Shown here one piece after another: positions 18,647 to 30,023 of a stretch of 64,000 nucleotides of DNA. Position 1 is the first letter of the stretch; the number at the start of each line of letters is the position of its first letter. The DNA lies in the NCBI GenBank assembly GCA_031446145.1, contig CP132903.1, positions 186,001 through 250,000 on the forward strand, given 5' to 3'. A program made the position numbers and the translations under genes. The notes below the pieces were generated by a model. It saw only the letters and a list, made by a program, of their open reading frames with translations. It did not search any database and was not told the DNA's origin. Origin of the DNA: Arsenophonus sp031446145 (lineage in GTDB: Bacteria; Pseudomonadota; Gammaproteobacteria; Enterobacterales; Enterobacteriaceae).

Positions 18647-20919
18647 GGGCTATTTTCCTTATCTATATATTTTTATTGTATTATTTTTTAAGTTTTTTTT
18701 ATTTAGAAATATAATTTATAAAAAATAATAAGAGATCAATGATACTTTTAAAACAATTTTATAAATCAACTATCATGCACACAAAATTTATTTGCATATA
18801 ATTAATATTTTTAATACAAAATATTAAAAATAGTAAAAACCAGCATGATAAACTTTAAATGTTAAATCTTGTAAATTAAAAGAATAATAGATTAAAAATT
18901 TAAAATTTGATATTTAAATATATAATTTTATATCTTTGCTATTATATACTTTTGCTCTTCTAATCTAATTAAATATATAAAAATATTTTTTATCAAAACA
19001 CTTATCATAAAAAGATGTTTAAAAATTTAATTTTAATTACAACATTAACTATCATAAATATTCAGATAAATAAATACATAGAATTTATTAAATAAAAATA
19101 ATAAAATGCAAAGAAATGTTTTTTATCTATTTATAATAAAATCTTATTTTTGTCTAAAATATTAAGATAATCAATCTATTTTTAATAAAAAATAATACAA
19201 ACACATATTTATAATTTTTTTTTCTTAGCATTACAGAAGAGTATTACAAAAAATAATTAAGTTAAAATTAATATTTTTTATAATCATTAAAATCTACATA
19301 AGAATAAAATTATTTTTTTAATAAAATATAATGTAATAATTTTTATTAAGAAATATGCTTTTATACAGTATTTTTAAAATAATTAATAAAAATTAACATT
19401 ATAATCAGTTATAAAATAATTACTTTTAAAATTCAATAAAATATTATTTATTACAAGTATCAATATTTTATTAAATACAAATGCCTCAAAATAAGACATG
19501 ATTAATTATTAATTATAATACTAACTTAGTAAATCCATTATAAAATTAATATATACAGTTTTCTTTTATTTCAATTTTATAAAAATAAATAATTTTATAT
19601 AAAAACTACCATTATTAAAAACATATTTTTACAAATAATATTATAATTATTAATATAAATACTCATTTTTTTAAAAAATAAACATAGCAATTACATAAAC
19701 TTTAAAAATAATCAAATATAAAAAAACTAGAAAAATAAAACAAAAAGAATTAATTTTTTACTTTATAAATTCTATAGATAATATCATATTAATAAACTGA
19801 ATATTTTTAAAAAACTCGACATTCTTGATAATCCACATAGAGAAATGATGCAACTTTAAAATAGCAAACTTAAAAATTATACGCAAAAATAATGATACTC
19901 TGTATAAATAATAAACAAGCACCATATCAGATGTATAAAAATTAAAGAATGCTATTATTTTCATTTGCATAAAGACTTATTAATATACAAATCCTTAATA
20001 TATAATAAAAAATATACTTCTTTAATTATTTTTCCTTATAAAAAAATGATTGACAATGCCTGATATAATAAAACATTTTTCAAATCATTTTTTTCGATAT
20101 TATGCTCCCTGATATATATCAATATCATACATAAACAATATTTATCAATAATAAAACTCTTAAAAATCAAACATTACTTAAAGTATACAAATAACTTTTA
20201 AAAATTCCGTAAATCAATAACCAAATAACATAAAAATGTTAATCTTTTTTAGTATGGTAAATTAAAAACAAAATTTTTCTTGCATTCTATTTTTAGTAAC
20301 TCATAATAAACATTATAAAATTTACGAAAAAATTTTCTTAAAAAAAATAGATACTAACGTATCCAGAAAAATACTAATTAAAATTTTATTTGCAGGATTT
20401 TAAATTAAAATATAACTTGAACATAATATTTTTTAATTTAATTTTTCATTTAAAATATTAATAATTACTTTATATAAAATATTTTATAAAATTACTATTT
20501 TATTTATCAGTATAAAATAGTTTATATAATAAAAAAATTCATATTTTCGTATGATATTTTTAAAATTTCTTGAGGAAATCGTACTACTTCTTAAAAACTA
20601 CTTCTTAAAGTAGTACATAAATGCACTATAAAATTATAAAAAATTATAATATTTTTCCAATATATTTTTTATTACAAAATCATACATAATAATTTTCATC
20701 CATATTTTTTATTTAAAAACAAAAAAATTATAATGTTTTTTAAAAATTTATTTATTTTTAATAAATTTACATGAAAAAAAAGATATTTTAAACGCACCAA
20801 TTCTGAATCTTAAATTTTGTTAATGATCTGCTATTACAATTAAAAAAAATTGCTGTCATAGGTAACATTTGTCACGGACAATATATCAATTTTATATCCA
20901 ACAAATGGGCTTAATTTTT
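18647..20919. other. Long gene-free spacer, aceE to pitA (divergent)
   Basis: About 2.3 kb between divergent genes, the longest gene-free stretch in the window. A 70-codon minus frame at 19758-19970 has no family resemblance and normal spacer composition. One inverted repeat stands out: GTACTACTT (20581-20589) / AAGTAGTAC (20608-20616), with an internal direct repeat of ACTACTTCTTAAA. No pdhR remnant was recognised. Confidence 0.55.
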
Positions 20920-22413
20920 ATGCTATATTTATTTACTGGTTTAGATTTGTACACAACATTACTATTAATTTTAGCACTATTATTTGTTTTATTTTATGAG
21001 GCAATTAATGGTTTTCATGATACTTCAAACGCAGTAACAACAATTATTTACACTAAAGCAATGCGCGCTCAATTTGCGGTTGTGATGGCTGGTATTTTTA
21101 ATTTTTTAGGGGTTATTTTAGGTGGGTTAAGTGTTGCTTATGCTATTGTGCATTTGTTACCGACAGAATTATTATTAAATGTTACTACTAACCATGGTCT
21201 AACAATGATTTTTTCTATGTTATTATCAGCAATAATTTGGAATTTAGGCACATGGTATTTTGGATTACCAGCCTCTAGTTCTCATACATTAATAGGAGCA
21301 ATTATTGGTGTTGCAATAATTAATGCATTAATAACTGATACTTCTATAATGGAAGCATTAAATATTTCAAAAGTAATAGAAATTTTTCTTTCTCTGATTC
21401 TTTCACCCATTATTGGTTTTATTATAGCAGGATTCCTAATTTTATTTTTACGTCGTTTTTGGAACAACACAAAAAAACGACGTCGTATCCATTTAACACC
21501 AATAGAAAGGGAAAAAAAGGATGGTAAGAAAAAACCTCCTTTCTGGACTAGAATTGCATTAATTTTATCTGCAGTTGGTGTTAGTTTTTTTCATGGTGCT
21601 AATGATGGTCAAAAAGGTATTGGATTAATCATGCTGGTCTTAATCAGTATTTCACCAGCAGGGGTTCTTAATATAAATGCAAGTGATTATGATATCACGA
21701 GAACCCATGACGCCATCATACATTTACAGCATTATTATGAAGAATATCAATCTGTGGTTGAACACATTATCAATAAATCACAAAAAAACTCAAAATTAAA
21801 AATTCAGGACAAAAATTTTCACTGTGATAATTCACATCCTATTAATATACTAAAACATACTTCATTAATTTTAAATGACGTTCAAAATTACTCAACAGTA
21901 AAACCTGAAAAACGTACTCAAATACGCAGATTATTAATGTGTTTATCTGATACAGCATTAGATATAGCTAACTTACCTGACACAAAAGTTGATGATGCAC
22001 GATTTTTACGTAATTTAAGTCATGATTTACTAAACACAGTAGAATATGCTCCGCTATGGATTATCATTACTGTCGCTATAGCATTATCTTTGGGTACTAT
22101 GATTGGCTGGAAACGAGTATCCATAACAATAGGTGAAAAAATTGGAAAAAAAGGTATGACTTATGCACAGGGTGTTTCAGCTCAAATTACTGCTACTCTT
22201 TCTATTGGTATCGCAAGTTATACGGGTATGCCAGTATCAACAACACAAGTTCTCTCTTCTGCTATAGCGGGAACTATGATAATTGATGGTGCTGGAGTAC
22301 AAGCTAAAACAATTAAAAATATATTATTAGCTTGGTTATTTACATTGCCTATTTCTCTTGTTTTGTCTGGTTTTCTATATTGGATATCATTAAAAATTAT
22401 ATTTATTAAATAA
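20920..22413 (+). CDS. pitA: Low-affinity inorganic phosphate transporter PitA
   Basis: Proton-coupled metal-phosphate symporter of the inner membrane, PiT family. Starting at the ATG at 20920 (MLYLFTGLDLYTTLLL) gives 497 residues against 499 in E. coli; the frame continues 17 codons upstream to a TTG that has no homology. Both PiT repeats are present: FYEAINGFHDTSNAV near the N terminus and FFHGANDGQKGIG at about 230, separated by a charged cytoplasmic loop with REKKDGKKKPPFWTRIAL. About ten hydrophobic segments. Near the C terminus PVSTTQVLSSAIAG has Gln where E. coli has His (PVSTTHV). In E. coli pitA is followed by uspBA, then rsmJ-prlC; here only the latter pair remains downstream. Confidence 0.95.
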   Translation: MLYLFTGLDLYTTLLLILALLFVLFYEAINGFHDTSNAVTTIIYTKAMRAQFAVVMAGIFNFLGVILGGLSVAYAIVHLLPTELLLNVTTNHGLTMIFSMLLSAIIWNLGTWYFGLPASSSHTLIGAIIGVAIINALITDTSIMEALNISKVIEIFLSLILSPIIGFIIAGFLILFLRRFWNNTKKRRRIHLTPIEREKKDGKKKPPFWTRIALILSAVGVSFFHGANDGQKGIGLIMLVLISISPAGVLNINASDYDITRTHDAIIHLQHYYEEYQSVVEHIINKSQKNSKLKIQDKNFHCDNSHPINILKHTSLILNDVQNYSTVKPEKRTQIRRLLMCLSDTALDIANLPDTKVDDARFLRNLSHDLLNTVEYAPLWIIITVAIALSLGTMIGWKRVSITIGEKIGKKGMTYAQGVSAQITATLSIGIASYTGMPVSTTQVLSSAIAGTMIIDGAGVQAKTIKNILLAWLFTLPISLVLSGFLYWISLKIIFIK

Positions 22414-23628
22414 TTTTTTATATCACTGAATATTACTTAAACATTAATTTTTTATTTTTATAAAATGCTTTCTATATTATCGGAAGGATATCTATATTTA
22501 ATAATAACTGAGAAAGTTGTTCTGTAAACGATGAACTTAAAAATAAAAAATTCTTTCGATGAACTTAAACATAAAAAATTTTTTAGCAAATTTTTATTAA
22601 AAATTATTTAATAATACAATAAAACAAAGTTTATAATAACAGTTTTTATTATAAATTATAAAAGTTATTGCAAAAATTTACTAATATTAATTTATTTATC
22701 TGATTTTAGATTTTAACACACAAAAAAATATTGATATATCTTTAAATATATTTTAAAAATATTGATTATTCATCGCTAAAAAATAATGATTTTAATTATC
22801 AGTTTAATTATCAGTAAAAAATAAAACATATATAAAAATATATTCAAAAAAATAATTTATATATTTTTTATATTTAAAAATTATTATTTTACAGATAAAT
22901 ACCTAACCTTTTATTTTATTTTTTTTAAAAAACTATATAAAAACTTTAAATTAAACAGAAAAATATTTTTAAATCCAATAAAACTTAAAAACATAAATTT
23001 TGCACTTTCTTTTAAAAAATACTTCAAGTTTAATTTGATGTAATTTAATTAAGTAGCATAAGTATTACCAGTACACAAACATTAATATAATAAAAATCTT
23101 GAAATCAAACAATACTTTTATTATTTTAAGCTTAATAAATAAACCTTTAATCACTAAAAAACAAAAAATATACTTTCATACTTAGTACAAAGTAAATAAT
23201 GAAGCCTCTACTAAATAAAAAAATAAATTGTAATGACAAAATGTTTTATAAAAAAATAAATTATTTGCAATATGTAATATTTTACTAAAAAAATAATTAA
23301 ATTAATATCAAAACTCATACAAAAAATATTAATCAACAATAATCTAAAAACTATAAATATAGTATTTAATATATTTAGTTTAATGAATCAAAAATTTAAT
23401 TTAATTTAAAAAATTCTTTATTTTATAAATCAATACATTAAAACGATTCTTGTTTTCCAAGATTTTTATTTATATTCCAATTATATTTAGAATATTTATA
23501 AATATAAATTTTTTAATAAAAAAATAAAAAACATTAATTACTTTTAATGTATTCTTTATCATAATTTTTTAATGTAATAAATATCTTTATTGATATAAAA
23601 ATCTCATTATTATTTTAAATATATAGTA
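22414..23628. other. Gene-free spacer, pitA to rsmJ (convergent)
   Basis: About 1.2 kb where E. coli carries uspB, uspA and dtpB. No coding remnant recognised; the only clear structure is a two-copy direct repeat at 22529-22584. Confidence 0.55.
22529..22584. repeat. Two-copy 28-bp direct repeat
   Basis: Adjacent copies at 22529-22556 and 22557-22584, both beginning CGATGAACTTAAA; they differ at 2 of 28 positions. Lies 116 bases after pitA. Confidence 0.85.
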
Positions 23629-24384
23629 TTAATTCTTGTAAGATGAATAAATATCAAAACGATGATTTTTTGTTTTTATGGCTCCTTTAGGACCTTCTTT
23701 TATGATTAAAGAAGCGGCATAATTAGGTCGTTTAACCACTACGCGATATTTAGCAATTCTCATTGCAGAAATTAACAGATCAGCAAAATCTTCCTCAGAA
23801 CCTAAAAGATATTGTAATAAGCGCATTTTTTTTTTATTGAAACATGTTTTTTTTCTATATGGATACATGGGATCAAGGTAAACCACATCAGGTACAGGAG
23901 AAAGATTAGACAATATAGAGTCACTTATAACATCTAACAAAATCATTCTATATCTTAAAATATATCCTATTTCAGAATTTAGATAAGCACGTTGCAATCC
24001 ATTTTCAAGAAGTGCAGCAACTACGGGGTGTCTTTCAAACATAAATACTTTACAACCCAGTGAAGCAAGAATAAATGCATCAGTTCCAAAACCTGCAGTA
24101 GCATCAAAAATAGTCGGAACATAAGTTTTTTTTATACCAATAGCTCTTGCAAGAGCTTCACTTTTTAAAGTAGCTGCTTTTCGACGAAATTGCAACTCGG
24201 GTGAAAAAAAATCAACATACACTCCACCTAATTTAGGTTCATTTATTTTTTTTAATTGCAAATATTCTGATGTTAACACTAGAGCCATTAATGCATTTGG
24301 CGTATCTTTAATTTTCCATTGATTAGCAATAAAGTGTAAAGAGTTTTTAGAAACTCCTGGTTCACAAATTAATTGAACAGACAT
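23629..24384 (-). CDS. rsmJ: 16S rRNA m2G1516 methyltransferase RsmJ
   Basis: SAM-dependent methyltransferase that modifies guanosine 1516 of 16S rRNA. 251 residues against 250 in E. coli (YhiQ). The family is recognised by LGGVYVDFFSP, the SAM-binding IFDATAGFGTDAFILASLGC (about 88-107), FERHPVVAALL, and the catalytic-type VVYLDPMYPYRKK, ending KNHRFDIYSS. It starts 9 bases after prlC, the same arrangement as in E. coli, so the two are probably co-transcribed. Confidence 0.95.
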   Translation of the reverse strand: MSVQLICEPGVSKNSLHFIANQWKIKDTPNALMALVLTSEYLQLKKINEPKLGGVYVDFFSPELQFRRKAATLKSEALARAIGIKKTYVPTIFDATAGFGTDAFILASLGCKVFMFERHPVVAALLENGLQRAYLNSEIGYILRYRMILLDVISDSILSNLSPVPDVVYLDPMYPYRKKTCFNKKKMRLLQYLLGSEEDFADLLISAMRIAKYRVVVKRPNYAASLIIKEGPKGAIKTKNHRFDIYSSYKN

Positions 24385-24393
24385 AATTATATT

Positions 24394-26433
24394 TTATTTA
24401 ATACCATAACTTTTTAATATTGCATCTGTTTGAGGAAGTCGACCGCGAAAACGCTGAAAAAGGACGATTGGTTCTTCTGAACCACCTCGACTTAAAATAT
24501 TTTCAACAAAAGATAAACCAGTATTACGATTAAAAATACCTTCATTACTAAATCGTGAAAATGCATCAGCAGCTAATACATCAGCCCATAAATAACTATA
24601 ATACCCAGCAGCATAATCACCTGAAAAAATGTGACTAAATGTATGTGGAATACGCGACCATTCAGGTGATGATATTATAGAAAATTGCTCTTTTACAGAT
24701 TTTAAAATCGATAAAATTTGTCCATTTTTTGGAGATAAATAGTCAAGATGCAAATAAATATCAAATAATGCCAATTCTAACTGACGAAGAACACACATAG
24801 CTGCTTGATAATTCTTGGTTGCTAACATTTTATCTATTATACATCTTGATAATGGTTGACCAGTTTCATAATGACCCGACATTAATTTAAGAGCTTCAGG
24901 TTCCCAACACCAATATTCCATCATTTGACTAGGTAATTCAATGGCATCCCATGGAACACCATTAATTCCAGCAACATCTACTACATCAATTTTTGTTAAT
25001 AAATGATGTAAACAATGACCAAATTCATGAAACAAAGTTATTACTTCTTCATGAGTAAATAAAGCAGGTGTATCATCTGTGGGTTTATTAAAATTACAGG
25101 TTAAATAAGCTATAGGTTTTTGATAAGTTCCATCAATGTGCTTTAATCTATCAACACAAGTATTCATCCAAGCTCCACTTTGTTTATGCTCTCTAACATA
25201 TAAATCTAAATAAAAACTACCACATAAATTAGAAGATTCATCATACAATTCAAAAAAACGTACATCAGAATGCCATTTTTCTATATCATAACGTTCTTGA
25301 ATTCTTACAGAAAAAACTCTATGAATGATTTCAAAAAGCCCTTTAAGAACAATTGATTCTGGAAAATAAGCACGCAATTTTTCATTATTAATATCAAATT
25401 TTTTTTGTTTTTCTTTCTCACTATAATAACTGATATCCCACGGTTCAAGTTTTTTAAGACCATAATGATCTTTAACAAATTGCATTAATTCACTAAATTC
25501 TTTTTTACCATGATGGTATACTCTATTACCGAGATCTATCAAAAAATCCAAAACTTGTTTAGGTGATTGTGCCATCTTAGTTACTAAAGATTTCTGAAAA
25601 AAATTATCGAAACCCAATAATCTTGCTAATTCGTGACGTAAAGATAAAATTTCATACATAATGTGAGTATTATCCCATTTACCTGCATTTGGTCCCTGAT
25701 CAGAAGCTCGAGTATTATAGGCATAATATATTTCTTCACGCAATTCATGATTATCAGCATATGTCATCACAGATAAATAATTTGGTATATCCAATGTAAA
25801 CAACCATCCATTTTTACCTTTAGATGCAGCTAATTTTTTTGCCATTAAGAGCAAACTTTCTGGTATACCTGAAAGCAAATCAATATCTTTTACTAATTTT
25901 TCCCAACCCATTGTTGCATCTAAAACATTATTGCTAAACTGATTTTTTAATTTAGAAATGCGAGCAGATATTTTTCCATATCGCTTCTTTTCATTAACAG
26001 ATAAATGAATACCAGATAATTTAAAATCACGTAATCTATTGTTAATAGATGTTCTTTTTGCTAAATCAAGCATATTAAATTCAGTACTATTTTTTAATAT
26101 TTGAAACGCTTTATAAAGACCTGTATGATGATTTATCCAAGTATCAAATTCTGATAAAATAGGTAAACAACTATTGTAAACTTCACGTAATTCAAAATTA
26201 TTTTTAACTGCATGTAAGTGAGAAATTAATGACCAAACACGCGCAAGTTGATCGTTTATATTTTCTAACGGTTTGCATAAATTATTCCAATTAAAATTAC
26301 TATTTTCTGCAAGAATTATCTGAATAGCATGTCGATATTCTTTTATAATATAGGTAATCGCTGGTAAAACATATTTGGGGATTTTTTCAAAAAAATGTGG
26401 CAATGAGGATTGTGTTAGTAATGGATTATTCAC
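24394..26433 (-). CDS. prlC: Oligopeptidase A
   Basis: Cytosolic M3-family zinc metallopeptidase that degrades short peptides, including cleaved signal peptides. 679 residues against 680 in E. coli, collinear throughout. The zinc-binding LFHEFGHCLHHLL lies at about residues 467-479 with the downstream Glu ligand region near ELPSQMMEYWCWEPEAL; the C terminus AGYYSYLWADVLAADAFSRF and GGSEEPIVLFQRFRGR is intact. The start is GTG (MNNPLLTQ), supported by homology and by AGGAT upstream. First gene of the prlC-rsmJ pair. Confidence 0.97.
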   Translation of the reverse strand: MNNPLLTQSSLPHFFEKIPKYVLPAITYIIKEYRHAIQIILAENSNFNWNNLCKPLENINDQLARVWSLISHLHAVKNNFELREVYNSCLPILSEFDTWINHHTGLYKAFQILKNSTEFNMLDLAKRTSINNRLRDFKLSGIHLSVNEKKRYGKISARISKLKNQFSNNVLDATMGWEKLVKDIDLLSGIPESLLLMAKKLAASKGKNGWLFTLDIPNYLSVMTYADNHELREEIYYAYNTRASDQGPNAGKWDNTHIMYEILSLRHELARLLGFDNFFQKSLVTKMAQSPKQVLDFLIDLGNRVYHHGKKEFSELMQFVKDHYGLKKLEPWDISYYSEKEKQKKFDINNEKLRAYFPESIVLKGLFEIIHRVFSVRIQERYDIEKWHSDVRFFELYDESSNLCGSFYLDLYVREHKQSGAWMNTCVDRLKHIDGTYQKPIAYLTCNFNKPTDDTPALFTHEEVITLFHEFGHCLHHLLTKIDVVDVAGINGVPWDAIELPSQMMEYWCWEPEALKLMSGHYETGQPLSRCIIDKMLATKNYQAAMCVLRQLELALFDIYLHLDYLSPKNGQILSILKSVKEQFSIISSPEWSRIPHTFSHIFSGDYAAGYYSYLWADVLAADAFSRFSNEGIFNRNTGLSFVENILSRGGSEEPIVLFQRFRGRLPQTDAILKSYGIK

Positions 26434-28298
26434 AATAAAAATATCCTATTTAATAATAATGATAAAATAAGAAAAGATAATATGTATTATCTTATTTATT
26501 TAATTTTAAAAAATATTGATGTACTATTATACTTCTAAACTACTAGTTATAAGAGTATTTGCATTTACCAAAAAAATATCTTTTTATAAAATATAAAACA
26601 CAATCATAAGTTTCCGCTATTTTTAACATAATATATTGATATAATATTTTTTTTGTTACGCTTTATAAAAATTGTACAAAAAAATAACATTAAGAAAGTA
26701 TCTATTTTAAACATGTTTCTATATCAATTTAGTTAATATTTTATATAACAATTTTTAATATACCATTAAAAATGAATATTAACATTAAATCTATTTTTTA
26801 TCTGATTATCTAAACATAATAATATAAAAAATAAAAATTGTTTTTTATATGTATTAAAAATATCTTACTACTGATTAATGCTATCATTTTAAAATAAAAA
26901 ACTCTCTTTTGTTTTAAAAAACTTTAAATACATCATGACTATAATTATTATTTTAATAAGTTATGATTTTTTTTGTAAAATTATATTCTTATAAATTATA
27001 TATCACTATATATTCTATAAAATATTTTGTTAGAATAATTTTTTTAGTATAAAATATTCTATAATCTTCAATATTAAATGATAATTTAAAAACATCATAT
27101 TAAAAAACATCATATTAAAATACTTAACAATTTTTATTAATCATATTGTAAATTTACATAAACATCATTTAAAAAAACAGTATACATTATTTAAAATAAA
27201 TAAAAAATATCACTTTATTATTCATAATAAATTTATCATAAAAAATAAAAAATATTGTGTATATAACACAACTCTAACAATAATATTTATAAATACAATT
27301 AATAAAATTTAATATTTCAAATATGTTATCTTTAGCTCAATAACGTGTATTCTTTAATATTTAATTAATATTAATAAATTCTTTATTTATAAAGCTTGTA
27401 AAATAAATATTTATATGATTTTTTATTCAAAATACTTTACTTGATTTAGAATTCTTATATGCAAAAAATATTTAAATGATTTGTCAAATTATAATATTTT
27501 ATATACTTAATCAATATTAAGTATTATACTTTCTACGTAATAGAATCAATAAAATTTAATTAATAAAAAACAAAAATAAAACGCATGCATAAAAAAATAA
27601 AAAAACTAGAAAAATATTAATAAATTATATTTTAAATATAAAATATTCTCATAAAAACTTAGTTTTTTATAAAAATGCATATCAATTTTAAAAAAATACC
27701 GTTAACTTTTTTATTTTGTAAAAAATGACCATAATATTATTAATTATTTAATAGTTTAATAAATTTAAAATAAAATATAGTAAATAATACTTATTTCTTA
27801 TAATATAAAAATAACAACAAAAATATTTTTTTGTATCAAAAAATATATTTTTTTATACCATTTAAACACAAAATCTATAAACTCAATTTTATTTTGTAGA
27901 TTATAAAAGTTATATTTTAAAAAATCTCTTGTAATTTTTTTTATCTTTAATTTAATATTCTTCAATTTTTTTTACATAACAAAAATATATTAAAAATCCA
28001 TTTATTTGATCTCAAATTAAATGAATATTACAGTTAAAATAAAAAAATATTTAATATTCATTAGATTATATATTTGATGGATAAAAAATATTTTAAAACT
28101 TTTAATTTGTTAAAAAATACTTTTTATCAATAGGTCCTTAGAGACCATTTAATACAAAAAAATGAAAATATATAACATTTCTACTATTGTATATATCAGA
28201 AAAAATGTTAATACTCATATAGTTTTAATTAGGTCCCGTTACTGATTTTATTGGTTAAGCGGGTTATCATTAACGTATAATCTTATTAATACCAAAAA
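26434..28298. other. Long gene-free spacer, prlC to aroK (divergent)
   Basis: About 1.9 kb of very AT-rich sequence between divergent genes. No coding or RNA remnant recognised. A 14-base repeat AAAACATCATATTA occurs twice near 27090-27120. The last 70 bases hold the probable aroK promoter region. Confidence 0.55.
28235..28281 (+). promoter_or_regulatory. Probable aroKB promoter with upstream hairpin
   Basis: TATAAT at 28276-28281 lies 17 bases before the aroK ATG, with TTGGTT at 28251-28256 as a possible -35 (spacing 19, loose). A GC-containing inverted repeat CCCGTTA / TAAGCGGG (28235-28263, one bulged G) overlaps the -35 area. The local G+C exceeds the rest of the spacer. A start at this -10 would leave a leader of only about 10 bases, so another promoter may exist. 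Confidence 0.4.
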
Positions 28299-28826
28299 AT
28301 GGCAGAAAAACGCAATATCTTTCTAGTTGGACCTATGGGTGCTGGAAAAAGTACTATTGGTCGGCAACTAGCACAGCAACTTAATATGATTTTTTTTGAT
28401 TCTGATCAAGAAATTGAAAAACGTACTGGTGCTGATGTAAGTTGGGTTTTTGATCTAGAAGGCGAAAAGGGTTTCCGAAATCGTGAAGAAAAGATCATTA
28501 ATGAAATTACAAAAAAGCAAGGCATCGTATTAGCAACAGGAGGAGGATCAGTACAATCAAAAGAAACACGTAATCGATTATATACACGTGGTGTAGTAAT
28601 TTATCTTAAAACTACCATTGAAAAACAAATGGCAAGAACAAAACATGATAAAAAAAGACCTTTATTAAAATCTAAAGAACCTACGCAGAAAATTCTAGAA
28701 CAACTTGCACACGAACGTAATCCTTTTTACAAAGAAATTGCAGATATTACTGTTCATACCGATGACCAAAGCATAAAAGCAGTTGCTAATAAAATTATCG
28801 AATTATTAGAACATATTAAATTTTGA
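28299..28826 (+). CDS. aroK: Shikimate kinase I
   Basis: Phosphorylates shikimate to shikimate-3-phosphate in chorismate synthesis. 175 residues against 173 in E. coli, beginning MAEKRNIFLVGPMGAGKST with the Walker A motif at residues 11-19. The shikimate-binding part (DSDQEIEKRTGADVSWVFD), Gly-rich ATGGGSV (about 85) and the lid (KKRPLL) are all present. aroK is favoured over aroL by sequence and by the aroB neighbour 25 bases downstream. The product would feed aromatic amino acids, folate and ubiquinone. Confidence 0.97.
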   Translation: MAEKRNIFLVGPMGAGKSTIGRQLAQQLNMIFFDSDQEIEKRTGADVSWVFDLEGEKGFRNREEKIINEITKKQGIVLATGGGSVQSKETRNRLYTRGVVIYLKTTIEKQMARTKHDKKRPLLKSKEPTQKILEQLAHERNPFYKEIADITVHTDDQSIKAVANKIIELLEHIKF

Positions 28827-28851
28827 TTAATATATTAAAGGTAAAATTAAT

Positions 28852-29946
28852 ATGGAAACAATAAGAGTGTTACTTGGTAAACGCAGTTACCCAATTCTTA
28901 TATCCTGCAATTTGCTTACTTCATATAATGCATATTCACCTCTTAATAGTGGTGAATATGCATTGATTGTAACAAATAAAACACTATATTCTCTTTATGC
29001 TAAACGTGTACAATCTACTCTTATAAAAATAGGAGTTAAAGTTAATAAAGTCATTTTACCAGATGGTGAAAAATACAAGTCATTAAGTACTGTTAATACT
29101 ATTTTTACAGCCTTATTAAAATACAACCATCCAAAAACTACCACTCTAATTTCCTTAGGTGGAGGAGTTATTGGTGATATCACAGGATTTGCTGCAACTT
29201 GCTATCAAAGAGGTGTTCGTTTAATCCATATTCCGACAACACTTTTATCCCAAGTTGATGCATCAATTGGAGGTAAAACAGCTATCAATCATCCTTTAGG
29301 AAAAAATATTATTGGTACTTTTCATCAACCTATATCAGTTATTATTGATGTAAATACTTTGAAAACACTGCCGAAACGGCAATTTTATTCAGGATTAGCC
29401 GAAATTATAAAATATGGTATTATATTAGATAATATATTTTTTTCTTGGTTAGAGAAAAATATACAATGCATTTTAGAAAAAAATACAGAAAAAATTACTT
29501 ATTGTATACAACATTGCTGTAAATTAAAAGCAAAAGTTATTGCTAAAGATGAAAAAGAAATCAACGGAAACCGTGTATTACTAAATTTAGGACACACTTT
29601 TGGTCATGCTATTGAATTTGCATTAGGTTATGGGGTTTGGTTACACGGTGAAGCAATTGCTGTAGGCATTGTTATGGCAGCAAAAACTGCAGAATTAATT
29701 GGTAAACTAAATAACCATGATACTAAACGTATCATAAAGTTGCTGCAAAAAGCTAATCTTCCTACGAAAGGACCTACAAAAATAAATCCTAAAACTTGTT
29801 TACAATATATGATGAAAGATAAAAAAACATCAAATAATCAAATAAATTTAGTTTTACCTCAATATATCGGTAAAGCAAAATTATATTCTCATATTAATAA
29901 TAAAATTATTTTAGAAGCAATAAAAGCATGTCTTGAAAAAAAATAA
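28852..29946 (+). CDS. aroB: 3-dehydroquinate synthase
   Basis: NAD- and metal-dependent second enzyme of the shikimate pathway, converting DAHP to 3-dehydroquinate. 364 residues against 362 in E. coli. NAD contact VILPDGEKYKSL, nucleotide-binding LISLGGGVIGDITGFAA (about 100-117), RLIHIPTTLLSQVDASIGGK, and metal-binding NLGHTFGHAIEF near residue 245 are intact. AAAGG lies 11 bases before the ATG, and the gene follows aroK directly, as in E. coli, where damX, dam, rpe, gph and trpS come next; here rpe and trpS remain. Confidence 0.97.
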   Translation: METIRVLLGKRSYPILISCNLLTSYNAYSPLNSGEYALIVTNKTLYSLYAKRVQSTLIKIGVKVNKVILPDGEKYKSLSTVNTIFTALLKYNHPKTTTLISLGGGVIGDITGFAATCYQRGVRLIHIPTTLLSQVDASIGGKTAINHPLGKNIIGTFHQPISVIIDVNTLKTLPKRQFYSGLAEIIKYGIILDNIFFSWLEKNIQCILEKNTEKITYCIQHCCKLKAKVIAKDEKEINGNRVLLNLGHTFGHAIEFALGYGVWLHGEAIAVGIVMAAKTAELIGKLNNHDTKRIIKLLQKANLPTKGPTKINPKTCLQYMMKDKKTSNNQINLVLPQYIGKAKLYSHINNKIILEAIKACLEKK

Positions 29947-29990
29947 ACGTCAAAAAAAATCATTAAAAGAACATTTAATATGTATTATTA

Positions 29991-30023
29991 AATTCTATAT
30001 TTATTTTTAATAAATATAGAATT
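29991..30023 (+). terminator. Long AT hairpin after aroKB
   Basis: Perfect 15-bp inverted repeat, arms 29991-30005 (AATTCTATATTTATT) and 30009-30023, loop TTT, 44 bases after the aroB stop. There is no strong T-run after it (GCTTTAAC), so it may stabilise the 3' end rather than terminate. Confidence 0.5.

Noticed and set aside
19758..19970. 70-codon minus-strand open frame in the aceE-pitA spacer
   Set aside because: Hydrophobic residues and Ile/Phe/Lys bias are what random AT-rich sequence gives; no ribosome site or family resemblance.
20048..20071. TTGACA and TATAAT close together in the aceE-pitA spacer
   Set aside because: Spacing is 8 bases rather than 16-18, so it is not a sigma-70 promoter; no gene follows within 800 bases.
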